Part shown: in pieces, positions 51,936-62,546 of the stretch | How the letters are laid out: every line of letters starts with the position of its first letter | How positions within the stretch are numbered: the stretch's first letter is position 1 | NCBI GenBank assembly: GCA_034766995.1 | Contig: CM068315.1 | Span: forward strand, 43,567,318 to 43,631,317 | Reading direction: 5' to 3' | DNA: 64,000 nt | From: Acanthacorydalis orientalis | Taxonomy: Eukaryota > Arthropoda > Insecta > Megaloptera > Corydalidae | The notes under the pieces: generated by a model | What the model saw: the letters and a program-made list of their open reading frames with translations, nothing else | What the model was told of the DNA's origin: nothing | Database searches by the model: none | Program-made: the position numbers and the translations under genes

Positions 51936-51972
<37 letters not shown>
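51775..51972. repeat. Near-perfect ~200-bp palindrome with (TA)n outer arms
   Basis: The arm at 51799-51864 (AAATTATTGTTAATTACATA onward, through TTATTAATAAATAAAACTGAA) is matched in reverse complement at 51871-51939 at about nine in ten bases, with only about six bases between the arms. (TA)n tracts at 51775-51798 and 51940-51972 extend the symmetry. It has no coding capacity. It is not family C and not the 8.5-kb palindrome, as neither arm sequence matches. Confidence 0.9.
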
Positions 51973-51976
<4 letters not shown>

Positions 51977-53038
51977 AATAAAATTTGATTTATCAAACTG
52001 AAATATTTAGAGCCTTTTACGAGCTTGAATCCAAAAATTATCGTCATATGAAGACAAAATACTTTGAAACAATATATTTTAAAAATTTTGAAGTAGCATA
52101 CATAATACTATCTACTTGAAAATCCAAACAGTTCTTCGATTTACCATGATCCTCTGTATCGATCTATGTTCGATGAAGCAAAATATGTGATAGTATTTTT
52201 TATTCTTTTGGATGGTCCAAGTTTTAGATGTTAATATAAGAACTTTTTTATTATGGCAATACCAAAAAAAAAATATTAAGATGGATTAAATGTAAAGATT
52301 TCAGATTGCTTAAAAATATGAGACTCATTTTCTTAATAACACAATCTTCATGCTAATTGATTTCTAATTAAATACAGCGCTGATATCATTTTACAATTTT
52401 ATAACAAAAATTAATTGATTAAATGCATGTCCTCTATTCCACTCACGATTGTCTCCTTTCTAACCCTTTACATTTTAATTAGAGACATTTAATAATGATT
52501 TTGATGTTTAGTAAATAATTTATCAAAACCTTATCGTCACTCAAGTGTTTGAAATGTTGATTTTTCAAGAGAATTGCTATGTTAATTAAATATGAAATAT
52601 ATTGCACAATCTAACTAATTCATTGATTAACAGATAAATTTATTCATGAATTGGTTAGAATTATATCTAAAAACACGACACATGCATTGTATATTATTTA
52701 GGGATTTTTTTTAAAAAAAAACATTCATTTTTATACTGTGTTAAGTATTTTATCCTTTAAATAAATCCTTGTAACAGATTTTGATATTCTGAATAGATTG
52801 ACATAAATAATATTATTTAATATATAAACAATAGTTTTTTTTAGAAAGTACATGGAATGAAAATGAATTGTTTTTAGTTGTGAATAAATCTATAAGTTTT
52901 AGTTTTAGTAACAAATAAAAAAAGTTGATATGTACCAATTTTTCTTCTACATAATTAAATTTGTTTTCGTATTTCGAATAGAGATGACTAATTTTAGTAG
53001 GGAAGAAATTCAAGGAGAACAATAAAAATGAAATGCCG

Positions 53039-53099
<61 letters not shown>

Positions 53100-53535
53100 G
53101 TATAACCACAATGTGTATTTTTATGATACTTTCTTTGAAATGCGTTTGACCATTTACGATATACATAAAATACATGTGAATAAAATCAACTATAAAAGAG
53201 ATTATAGCTTCTATGTAACAAGACGACGGCGTCGAATATATTTTATGATGAGGTTTGTGCTGTAAAAATCACGTTACTCTCGTATTAACGCCTTAAATGT
53301 GCATAAAATATTTATGCATTACATTTTACTTGAAAAGAATTATAAAATTGCTTTAAGACGGTATCGAGTAATGTTTCATCGAGCACGATTCATCGCATTT
53401 ATTTTTAATAAAAAAATATTCTTTTTTATTAGACTCCAAGTATGGTTTTATTGAAATAGTACTTCTGTTTCACAGATTCTGAATACGTTTATGTATTCAG
53501 AATCAGTGTGTACAAGTTACATTACAATGTGTATA
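51973..53535. other. AT-rich stretch without recognised genes
   Basis: A (TA)n tract lies at 53041-53092. A small inverted motif (GAATACGTTTATGTATTC) lies at about 53480. I see no gene. Confidence 0.5.
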
Positions 53536-53950
53536 AGAGTAGCGCCACATTTTCTTGATCTAATATTTTTACGCATGTACACGCATGGTGAATCTATTCT
53601 ATGTAATAGATTCATGTCTTAATAGTATTTAGTAAAAATGTCAAAGTTATAACATAATCAATCGTACACTAACAGCAATAAAAGTAAGACCTTATCTTAA
53701 CAATATTACAAATAAATAAAATTTAATATCATGGGGTAATAAAGCTTCAAACAAAGAAGGAGATACATTGACAAATAATACAATGATAAGATGACATTTA
53801 CGGGGAAGATTCCCCTTAATACTCCACGTTAAATTAATGGGCTAAGATATTTTGGCTATGAGAATAGTAATTGAAAGATGAATCACATCTCGGTCGCACT
53901 GTAGAAGTGCTCACGCCCGACTTGTCGAAGACCTAGTGCCTAATAACCGG
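53536..53950 (+). repeat. Dispersed repeat L, copy 2
   Basis: Related along its length to 35555-35965. A short perfect inverted repeat, GAATCTATT-CTATGTAATAGATTC, lies near 53591-53613 and is not kept in copy 1. There is no coding capacity. The copy ends close to the start of mariner G. Confidence 0.7.
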
Positions 53951-53999
53951 TGCTTAAAAGTGAAAGAATAATCTGTAATGTACAGTTTTTCACAAACAA

Positions 54000-54749
54000 C
54001 CATTTACTGAATTCTCCATCACCATTTAGGTATGAATAAGGTCAATGTAAAGTGAGTACCCAAACTTTTTTCAACCATTCATCGTCAGCGTCGTGTAACC
54101 TGCGCACGTTCATTTTACAGCTCCATGATCCAGATTCAAATGCACAAATCCAGTCCATTGTAACAGAAGATGAAAGAGTGTATTTTACTGAAATTCTTTG
54201 TCTAAAATAGAATCCATGGAATGGCGGAGAGTAAGTGAATTACTTCCAAGAAAAGCCAAGGTGTATCAATCCAGAAAAAAAAATCATGACCTAATTTTTT
54301 TGGGATTTTAAAGGAATTTTATTAATATATTTTAAGAAGTGTGACAATACCACTGTTAATAGCTCATACTATGTAATATTGTTGCATAAATATCGGGATA
54401 ATATTTATAAAAAACGGTATGGAATATTAACAAAAGGAGTACGCTTCTTGCACGACAGTGCACCAGTTCACACTGCTACTGTTTCTCAAGCCGCTATTCG
54501 GGAGATTGGCTTCAAAGAACTTGATCACACATCTTACAGTCCAGACATGGCTCCTAGTGATTATTACCTTTTCATTGATTTGAAAAAAACATTTACATGG
54601 ACACTGTGCTAATGATGACAGTGAATTGAAAACAGCGGTAAATAACCATTTTAACACGAACAGAAGATTATTTTTATAAAAGTATAGACTTCTTAATTAA
54701 ACGCTGTAAAAAATGTATTGTAGTTAAAGAAGATTATATAGAAAAATAG
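54000..54749 (+). pseudogene. Mariner G transposase pseudogene, 5'-truncated
   Basis: The plus strand carries a mariner from the second DNA-binding region to its stop at 54747-54749: RQRRVTCARSF, LHDPDSNAQIQSIVTEDERV (first catalytic region, Asp present but the usual TGDETW altered), FFWDFKGILLI, then an open 77-codon block (54379-54612) with TKGVRFLHDSAPVHTATVSQ (second Asp present) and SYSPDMAPSDYYLFIDLKK (third Asp present). After a frameshift come DSELKTAVNNHFNT, KKCIVVKEDYIEK and a stop. All three catalytic aspartates survive, but at least three frame breaks and the missing N-terminus make it inactive. Its family is distinct from A, B, D, E and F. Confidence 0.87.
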
Positions 54750-54809
54750 TAAAATCTTTTCTTTATTTATATTCCTTCCTATCTAGGTCGAGAATATTTG
54801 GCTCTACCT

Positions 54810-54852
54810 TCGTATCTATCTATCTATCTATCTATCTATATATATATATATA
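54810..54852. repeat. (ATCT)n-(TA)n compound microsatellite
   Basis: Six tandem TATC units pass into a TA run that ends at the first base of the pogo-like MITE. Confidence 0.9.
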
Positions 54853-55355
54853 TAGTCTACTCTCCTATAACACGGTTAATTCGTTCCGTGTTGTATCGAA
54901 ACCTTGTTAAAGCAATACAAATCAGGGGAATGCGTTCAGTGTTATATCGAAACCGTGTTCTCGGAATATCGTGCTATATCTAAATCGTGATAATCGAAAC
55001 TTAGAAGTAATACAAATCAGGGGAATGCGTTCCGTCGCGTTATAACGAAACTGTGTTCTCGCAGTGTGTGTCTGAATTTATGAACAAGAAACCGTCTACT
55101 GAATTAGTTTTCAGTACGAACAACGAAGTACAGACTTCGCATTATTATGTATACAAGGAAAACTCCTTGTTTATGTCAACCAAAACAGTATGATGTAAAC
55201 ATTCGTGCTATATGAGAGTTGTCCAAGTTTATTAAATTGTACTATATGGAAACCGTGTTATAAGAATATCATGTTAGAGGAGAGTTATCACAATTTTTTC
55301 ACCATGTTATATCGAAACCGTGTTCTCAGAGTACCGTATTATTAGAGGCTTGAGA
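54853..55355. mobile_element. Pogo/Tigger-like MITE 2 with internal repeats
   Basis: It begins AGTCTACTCTCCTATAACACG and ends CGTATTATTAGAGGCTTGAG, a weak inverted pair. The interior is dense in CGTGTTATATCGAAACCGTG-type words, and the 24-base word starting AATACAAATCAGGGGAATGC occurs at 54914 and 55009, so a unit of about 95 bp is duplicated in tandem. GGTTAATTCGTTCC next to the left end is a familiar sequence of pogo/Tigger-type termini. No transposase is encoded. (TA)n tracts flank both sides (54838-54852 and 55358-55392). Confidence 0.65.
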
Positions 55356-55392
<37 letters not shown>

Positions 55393-56085
55393 ACGCTTCC
55401 AAAGACATTCTCACTCAATTCATTATTTATTTTTTCCTAATATGACACATTTCATAAATTTTATTGTAATTAGTCAAGACCTAATTTTAACTAATCACTA
55501 ATGACATTTATTAAACTTAACAAGAAAGTGTAATAAGTGTTAGGAAAAGAAATGTATTTTAAATAATTTGCAACACTTTTCACCAAGAGATATCTTAATG
55601 TATAAATATTTCAAATATATGAACAAATACGACACAATCAAATCGTCAATAATATATTTTCAAGTATCTAGAGTGAATATATACCGTATACCTTTTTCCG
55701 AAAACTATATTTATTTTAAAAAAAAGTGTCAAAACAATATACAAGGGTAAATATCCAATATACAAACCTTACATATAATACTTTTCTGTACTGTACAATG
55801 GTCTCACATTACCCGAGAGTGCAATCGGTTTATATTCCAAGAAAATAAATTCAACTCTCAGTAAAATACACATAGAATAAACAATATATATATATATATA
55901 TATACAACAATTTATTTATATGAAAAAACGTACACATTTCGAATGGAAGTAAGTAGAAATATGTGATCATTTATAAACATGTAAATATTTAAGGCCGAGC
56001 AAAACATATCTAAAGAAAATATATATTAGAGATTGAAAATTCGAACTTGTATTCATTCGAAGATGAACGAGGGTCTTAAATAAGC

Positions 56086-56126
<41 letters not shown>

Positions 56127-56518
56127 GTTGTCCGAAAAGTATAGATTGTTTTAAATATTTATTTATTATATGAACGAAGAAAATAAGTAGACATAATATG
56201 TATTTATTAAAAATTCATAAAAAGAGAATGAATCGTTCAAATTAAAAAAAAATATATAAGAATCTTTTATTCATAAATAAACAGTTAGTGGCTGAAGTTG
56301 ATGATAAAATAATAATTATTAAAATAATTTTGTTTCACAGCTGAAAAATGAAAGATTAATTAAAACTAAAATTAACATAGGGATGCGGAAGAGATTTCTA
56401 TTTTTTAATCATTTATATAATGAAAAAATGTTACAAATATTTTTATCAAATTATGATTTAGATACATTTTTGAATATAAAGAAAAAAATACCATTATTTC
56501 TCATAGAATTTTAAGCGG
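55356..56518. other. AT-rich stretch with microsatellites
   Basis: (TA)n tracts lie at 55358-55392, 55885-55904 and 56091-56122. I see no gene. Confidence 0.5.
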
Positions 56519-57012
56519 TAAGGTCGAACATATTATTTCTATACATTTAAATTGAGTCAATCATGACTCTGTTTTAATTTAAAATACTTTCTAGTTGTTT
56601 TATATGTTTGAAGTGGCAACCTTAACATTTAAAAATACTATATATCTTGACCAAGTAGTTAGCATAACCTCACAAAATAGTAGTGAACACGATGGTGTCT
56701 TAAAATTAACATATTAGGCATTGAATACATTTAGTATTTCAGTTGAAAAAAATTCTACCGAAGCCATGGGAATTATTTGTTCAACATTGAGGGAAGATGT
56801 ATGTATCGCAAAATGTTAAAATAGTGAGAGGTCCAAAAATGCATTACGATTTCATCGACTCAAAGCCGCAATCTTTTTTCGTCAAGAAATTTGTCAAATG
56901 GAGCAAAGTTATATAAAATAGTGAGAGATATTTTGAGGATTGAAATGTATTCCATTTTTCCGTAAACATACATTTTCTATAAAAAAGGCACTGAATTAAT
57001 TTGTACACCCAA
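56519..57012 (+). mobile_element. Mariner family A, internally deleted copy (A8)
   Basis: The 5' end is diverged (TAAGGTCGAACATATTATTT). The leader, a decayed N-terminus near 56691 with KKNSTEAMGIICSTLRED, the core deletion, the tail (HYDFIDSKPQSFF) and an excellent 3' end (GAATTAATTTGTACACCC) are all in order. It is about 494 bp. Several stops are present. Confidence 0.85.
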
Positions 57013-57507
57013 TATATTCTAATTATTAAATAGAAAAAAATACATAATTTTATTTTAATAATGATAAATTAAGAATTGAAAACTGAACCTTTACAAGCAA
57101 TATGATTTTTTTTAATCATCTTACTCATTTTACTTAACTAGACTCTTAAACGGTTGCTAAACGACCGTGACAGAAATGTTAAACGTATTTTAAATTGAGT
57201 CTCGTAAACGAATTGTCATCGTACACAATAAAATTGGTAAAAAAAAACTCGAAGCGCTGAATCAATAAAACGTTTTCGTTTGTCTCAGATAACACAGAAT
57301 CATAAATTGTCAATGTACTCGATATTGTAAATACAGGGGAGCACTGTGTGGTACATTGAATATATACTACGTTATTCTGTACTGTGTTCAATGCTCTAAA
57401 TTCTTTTATTTTATAGCGCTATTTCAGGTTGTCAAAGTTACAAATTGTATACCATAAATAAACCGTGACTACAGCAGCATCTAGTTTGGCAATGTTATCG
57501 ATTCTCT

Positions 57508-57576
<69 letters not shown>

Positions 57577-58148
57577 GTATAAAGCATACTTTTTCAAATA
57601 CTTTTTGTAATTGTCAACACTCGAATGCTGAAATTGAAAAGTGAAAATGATACCAGTAACAAATTCCTGGGGAAGTAAGTAAAGTCAATAGTTTCTTAGA
57701 GATTTAACCCTCTTATCCACTCAAAATATATTACACCCTCATCACTCTTGTCACAGAAGAATTCATTATGAAAGTAAATTTAGTCATAGTACCAGAACTA
57801 TATTCTAAAATGTGTATTCAACTTTGCAGAGAAAAAGTAAAATAAATTCTAGCATTATTATTTTTTTTTCTTTCAGAGTATATTTGTAAATTATTTTACC
57901 TGATATTAACATTCATTAAACATTTTTTAGTTTTAACTAGAGAAACAAATTATACTAACACTTGTAGAGATTCATCATTTGAAATATATTATTTTCGGAA
58001 ATTAGATATTTTACATAACAGAAACCTTATTTATATTGCATTAAAAAAACATTCATGTTGTAATAGAAAATGTGTTTCAGTCCATTGAAATATTATATAC
58101 GGAAACAAATTAATTTTTGATAATGAAATTAAAAATCAACTGAAGCAT
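57013..58148. other. AT-rich non-coding stretch
   Basis: A long (TA)n tract lies at 57511-57572. I see no gene. Confidence 0.5.
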
Positions 58149-58612
58149 TATGTTAGTAAAAAATAATTGCAGTTTATGGCCTTCAATTCGTATACACTTT
58201 TCTCTTTTTTGATATTCCTGGTTGTTTTAAATGGTTCAAAACTATTAAATGACTAACCTCTAACTTTTGTGCAAGCTCTCAAATTGTTGTGCGTGGTTCT
58301 GATTCAGATAACGCCCTCAGTTGGTCGTTATAAAGAAGGATGCTCGCGACCTGCTTCATCTTTAATCCTCTCGTCCCCAGCACGATATTTTTGGAACCAC
58401 TATTGCACCATACGTTCTTTAACAGTACCCATACCAAAAGCATCGTTTAGTTTACAAGCAATTTCTGCTTCTTTACCACCCGTTTACTACACAAAAAATT
58501 GCTCATATTTTTTTCTTTTTTATCTTTGATTCAATAGCTCAATTTGAAGTAAAATTATTAATAAAACCAAAGTCGTGTTACCAAAATACAGACCGAAAAA
58601 TGCACTTTAAAA
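58149..58612 (-). mobile_element. Mariner family B, left arm of inverted pair (B7)
   Basis: On the minus strand it runs from a leader ending at GACCGAAAAATGCACTTTAA, through the transposase start, KEAEIACKLNDAFGMGTVKE, WFQKYRAGDERIKDE and RTTIxELAQKL-like sequence, to VLNHLK and the 3' end at 58149. It has the standard B core deletion. The 5' terminal repeat is missing: the leader is cut and joins the second copy head to head. Confidence 0.82.
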
Positions 58613-58920
58613 TTAAACGATACTTTTGGCATGGGTACTATTAAGGAAAGTACGGTGCAATAGTGGTTCCAAAAATTTCGTACTGGGAATGAGAGCCTTA
58701 AAGATGAAGAAGGTCTCGGACGTCCTTCTTCAGTTCATAATAATTGAATGCGTTAGTTGAATCAAAACCAAGCACAACAATTCGAGAGCTTTCACAAAAG
58801 TTAGACGTTAGTCATCCAACAGTTCTGGACCACTTAAATAAGCTAGGAAATTCAAAAAATCAGAAATTGTATATGAATTTAGAGATTATAACTTACAACT
58901 ATTTTTCTACCAATTTAATA
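58613..58920 (+). mobile_element. Mariner family B, right arm of inverted pair (B8)
   Basis: The plus strand starts abruptly in the N-terminal coding region (LNDTFGMGTIKESTVQ), then WFQKFRTGNESLKDEEG, DVSHPTVLDHLNKLGNSKNQ, and ends at the family B 3' terminus (TTTTTCTACCAATTTAATAT). It repeats in reverse the outer ~300 bases of B7 with moderate divergence. Both outer ends are therefore 3' termini. Confidence 0.82.
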
Positions 58921-59339
58921 TTATCATTTATTTTTTTGCTGATAAAATATTATAGAGTGTGAAATAAATATTTGTTCCAATTTTATTCTTCGCATACTTC
59001 TTTTTATTGAAATTAAATACATTTTTATCCAGTTATTTAATAATTGAGATCGATTCTCTTTGAATACATGAGAGTAATATTAAAATCAGATACGATTAAT
59101 AATAGAAATAACAATTTTCATACTAATTTTAACTCTGGAGATTTTTCAAAGTGTTCCCGACAACAGTTTGTTATTCAACTCTGTTTATATAACGAAAACA
59201 TACTGTACAACATTTTTGCTACAAAAATAATATATATTTCGAAACATACTCCCTCACCGTATTTATTACAAATCGAGACTGACAATGTGTACATACATAT
59301 ATCAAGACTGCACACTACACAAGATAAGTATTTCTCTTG
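58921..59339. other. AT-rich non-coding stretch
   Basis: I see nothing I can name; the 98-codon plus frame at 59044-59340 has no motif. Confidence 0.45.
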
Positions 59340-60130
59340 ATATTTTCCCGAACGCGTTCTGGTTTAAACATTACAGCAAACAAGACAAACAATATTTACT
59401 CGCGTTTTTCGTATATCTCGTCTATGTGCCCATTCGACCGCTACAGCGTGTGTCCAATCTGTAAAATGTTTTAAAAGGATTGATTGGATTGTATATCCCA
59501 CACGGTCGCCTCGTTTGATCCGGGGTCAACTCGTTTGAGGAAATAGCTCGATCGATTTAATGCTCGTATACTAGTTGTACTAGTAAAAGTCGATACGTTT
59601 TAAAGAAGAAAAATCTGTGTTGTTTTATTTTCTTAATATTTTATTCGGTCATACGTATAACGTTTTCGATCGGTTTCATACCTACTTGACCTTTTGTTTG
59701 TGTAGTGAACGGGTTTAAAGAGAAACAACCGTTTATACATTGTTAAGCCGCGGGCTATACACAAGATTATATGCGCGAGATGTAGAACCCTTCACGGGAT
59801 ACTTATTGAGATTATAGATTCCCTGATACATACGCCGGAATGAATAAATTCTTCGAGGACGGTATGTACACCTACGTGCATGAACACCCACTCGCATATA
59901 CGCAATATGCTTATAGTGTACTAGAAAAAATCGATTCACTCACGATTACCACAAGCAAAATAACATTGCGCGTGGATAGTAATTTTACGGATGGCTATTT
60001 GGGAACAACGTGTAACGTTATCATTTACCGTAGGATTATAGCTTTATTTGCTCCAAATGTAACGTTCTTGATAAAATAGAAAGATCTTCATCCCGCTGTG
60101 GGGAAAAGACTAATGATGATGACAGTGATA
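59340..60130. other. CpG-rich island with an unidentified frame
   Basis: About 750 bases with frequent CG dinucleotides (CGATCGATT, GTCGCCTCG, CCGCGGGC, CGCGAGATG), unlike the flanks and matching no repeat in the window. A plus frame at 59840-60079 (79 codons, FEDGMYTYVHEHPLAYTQYA, LRVDSNFTDGYLGTT) has balanced composition but no known motif, and an antisense frame at 59733-59939 overlaps it. A TACTAGT-TG-TACTAGTA palindrome lies at about 59571. A conserved regulatory block or a host exon are both possible. Confidence 0.35.
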
Positions 60131-60158
60131 ATGGAAACAAAAATAAGTTTTACAAAAT

Positions 60159-60189
<31 letters not shown>

Positions 60190-61265
60190 ATAAAGAGAGA
60201 GAGAGAGAAGAAACAGAAATATACTTTCTAACCTTAACATTTTTTACTTCAAAAACATATAACTCTATTTGAATTACTAAATAACAAACATTAATACTCA
60301 CTTGTTTGAATTATATTGATATTTCTGCTGAAATGAAAATAAAAGTAGCATTTTTTTTAGTTTATTGATTAAAGAACAATTTCGAGTAATATTTTAATAA
60401 TAATAAACCTTTTAAATGTTAGCATAGCCGATTAATGAAAATAATAATAATCAAATTAAATTACAATAATCTTCCGTAGAGAGAAAATTATTCGATAAAA
60501 TTCTTGTAAATTATGATTTCTAGCATATATAATTAACAATATAGAAAATATAAAAAACATTATTTGGTAAAAGTGGTTCGCAATTGTGGGTCGTTATTTC
60601 AAGATAATTTATGTTTGTTTAAATCAGTCCGTGGAGAATCTAGAACTATAATGAAGGTAATTAATATTTAAAATGAAAAATTAAGTCATAATACAGTTCT
60701 AATACTGTGGATAAATTCATTTTCATAAATTAATTAGTTTTTTTATCCTATAAGCCACAAAAAAAAATTCTTAGCAAAAATGTCCAATAAATCATTTTTG
60801 GTTGTTTCTTAGGTACATTCTGAGGGCGATACCATCATCTTTAGAGAAGCAAGGTATAAGATTTTTCCGTACCTTTTTGCTCTGATGATGATTGAATTGA
60901 TTGATTTTTGCAAGATTATTTTAACATTTTTTCTGTTGTCATTCATGTGTCTCTCTATTTTCATTATTTTAATTTTCAAAATGTAAATAATATTTTATAT
61001 GTATCTCAATATAGTGAACAACTCATATTTCTTTTATTAAAAATAAAACGCGAGACTTTTACGAATTTCTTTTTATATTCTATTAGATTATTCGATTATT
61101 ACAAACTAAATGTTTTTCTTTTACACTTTCTAAATGATATGTCATCAGTGAAAATTTAAATTTAAACTGAATATTGTAAGGAAATGTGAATAGTTCTATT
61201 TATATTCAATAGCTTTTTTCGTACAAAATGTTTATAATTCTAGTTCTGAATAAACATACTTATGT

Positions 61266-61311
<46 letters not shown>

Positions 61312-61470
61312 AGATGAAACCAAATTATAAATAAATTGATGGTAAATTAATTAGAACATAACAATGCAAATTTAGTGGCGAAATAATACAGAATGTAATA
61401 ACATGACAAGTTAACTGTTATTTCAACTCATTGTATTATTCTATTATTAGAAAACACATCCAATAAACTA

Positions 61471-61472
<2 letters not shown>
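60131..61472. other. AT-rich stretch with microsatellites
   Basis: (TA)n at 60160-60181 is followed by a (GA)n run at 60193-60209. Another (TA)n tract lies at 61269-61308. I see no gene. Confidence 0.5.
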
Positions 61473-61526
<54 letters not shown>

Positions 61527-61555
61527 GTGTGTATATATATATATATATGTATATA

Positions 61556-61616
<61 letters not shown>

Positions 61617-61637
61617 GTGTGTATATATATATATATA
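61473..61637. repeat. TA/TG compound microsatellite, 165 bp
   Basis: The largest microsatellite of the window. TA runs alternate with TATGTG blocks, and a stretch containing TATGTATATGTGTGTATATA occurs twice about 110 bases apart (near 61516 and 61606), so part of it arose by duplication of a larger unit. Confidence 0.93.
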
Positions 61638-62004
61638 GACAGTGTATGTGTGTGTTTACCTACTATGTATGTATATGTAGTAGATATATGAAGTAGACGT
61701 GAATACGATGTGCGTCCTCAAGAGGAAAATACTCAACAGGATTTACTGTCTGGTATGTGAGAGAAACGTTCGAAAATGGAGGACCAATGCTCAGCTAAAG
61801 TAACTGTAGGATAAAGCGGATATAATATAGGATTCGTCAAAAGAAAAAGAATTAGATAGCTTAGCAACATGTCGACTGGTTGGGGTTTTTCACGTAGTAG
61901 GTGTCATCTTGATAAAATCTATGACAAAGCTATACAAGCGATCTTAACAAATAATGAGAATGTGTTTAAATACAAAGAATATAATGAATATATATATATA
62001 TATA
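61638..62004. other. Non-repetitive stretch before A9
   Basis: I see no gene. The sequence is somewhat less AT-rich at 61690-61920. A (TA)n tract at 61989-62004 ends at the first base of A9. Confidence 0.5.
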
Positions 62005-62481
62005 TAAGGTGTAAAAATTAATTCTGTGCCTTTAAATGAAATCAGTCATTTGTTAAGTCACTATTTTAAATTAAAACTTTTTCTCATCATTTTAAGATCT
62101 TGAAGTGACAACTTAACATTTAAAAACACTATATATTTTGGCCAAACAGTGACATAACTTTACAAAACAATGATGTACACGATGATTTCCGAAAAACACC
62201 ATGTTATTCATTGGATAATTTTCGCATTTCAATTGAAAAAAATGCAACCGAAGTTGCAAAAATGATTTGGTCGGGTTTGGAAAAAGGTCTTTTGACGCAA
62301 AGAACATGCAAAGAAACTAAAATAGAAGAAATCCGAAAATGTATTAAGACTTTATCGACTCAAAGCCCCCATTGTTTTCCGACAAGGAATCGTCAGTTAC
62401 TTGACAGATAGAGCAAAGTTATATAAAATAATTGAGGATATTTTGATGATTTAAATGTATCCAGTTTTGCTGTAGTCGTTC

Positions 62482-62514
<33 letters not shown>

Positions 62515-62546
62515 AAAAAGTACTCGAATTAAATTGTAGATCGAAT
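62005..62546 (+). mobile_element. Mariner family A, internally deleted copy (A9)
   Basis: TAAGGTGTAAAAATTAATTC starts the element. The leader, a start near 62182 (MISEKHHVIHWIIFAFQLKK), NATEVAKMIWSGLEKG and TQRTCKETKIEE follow. The core deletion comes next, then the decayed tail and the 3' end near 62546 (GAATTAAATTGTAGATCG). A (TA)n tract (62485-62511) has expanded inside the 3' leader, which accounts for the length of 542 bp. Confidence 0.85.

Noticed and set aside
54427..54657. 76-codon minus frame
   Set aside because: It is the antisense shadow of the mariner G catalytic block.
58269..58529. 86-codon plus frame
   Set aside because: It is the antisense shadow of mariner B7, whose transposase remnant is on the minus strand.
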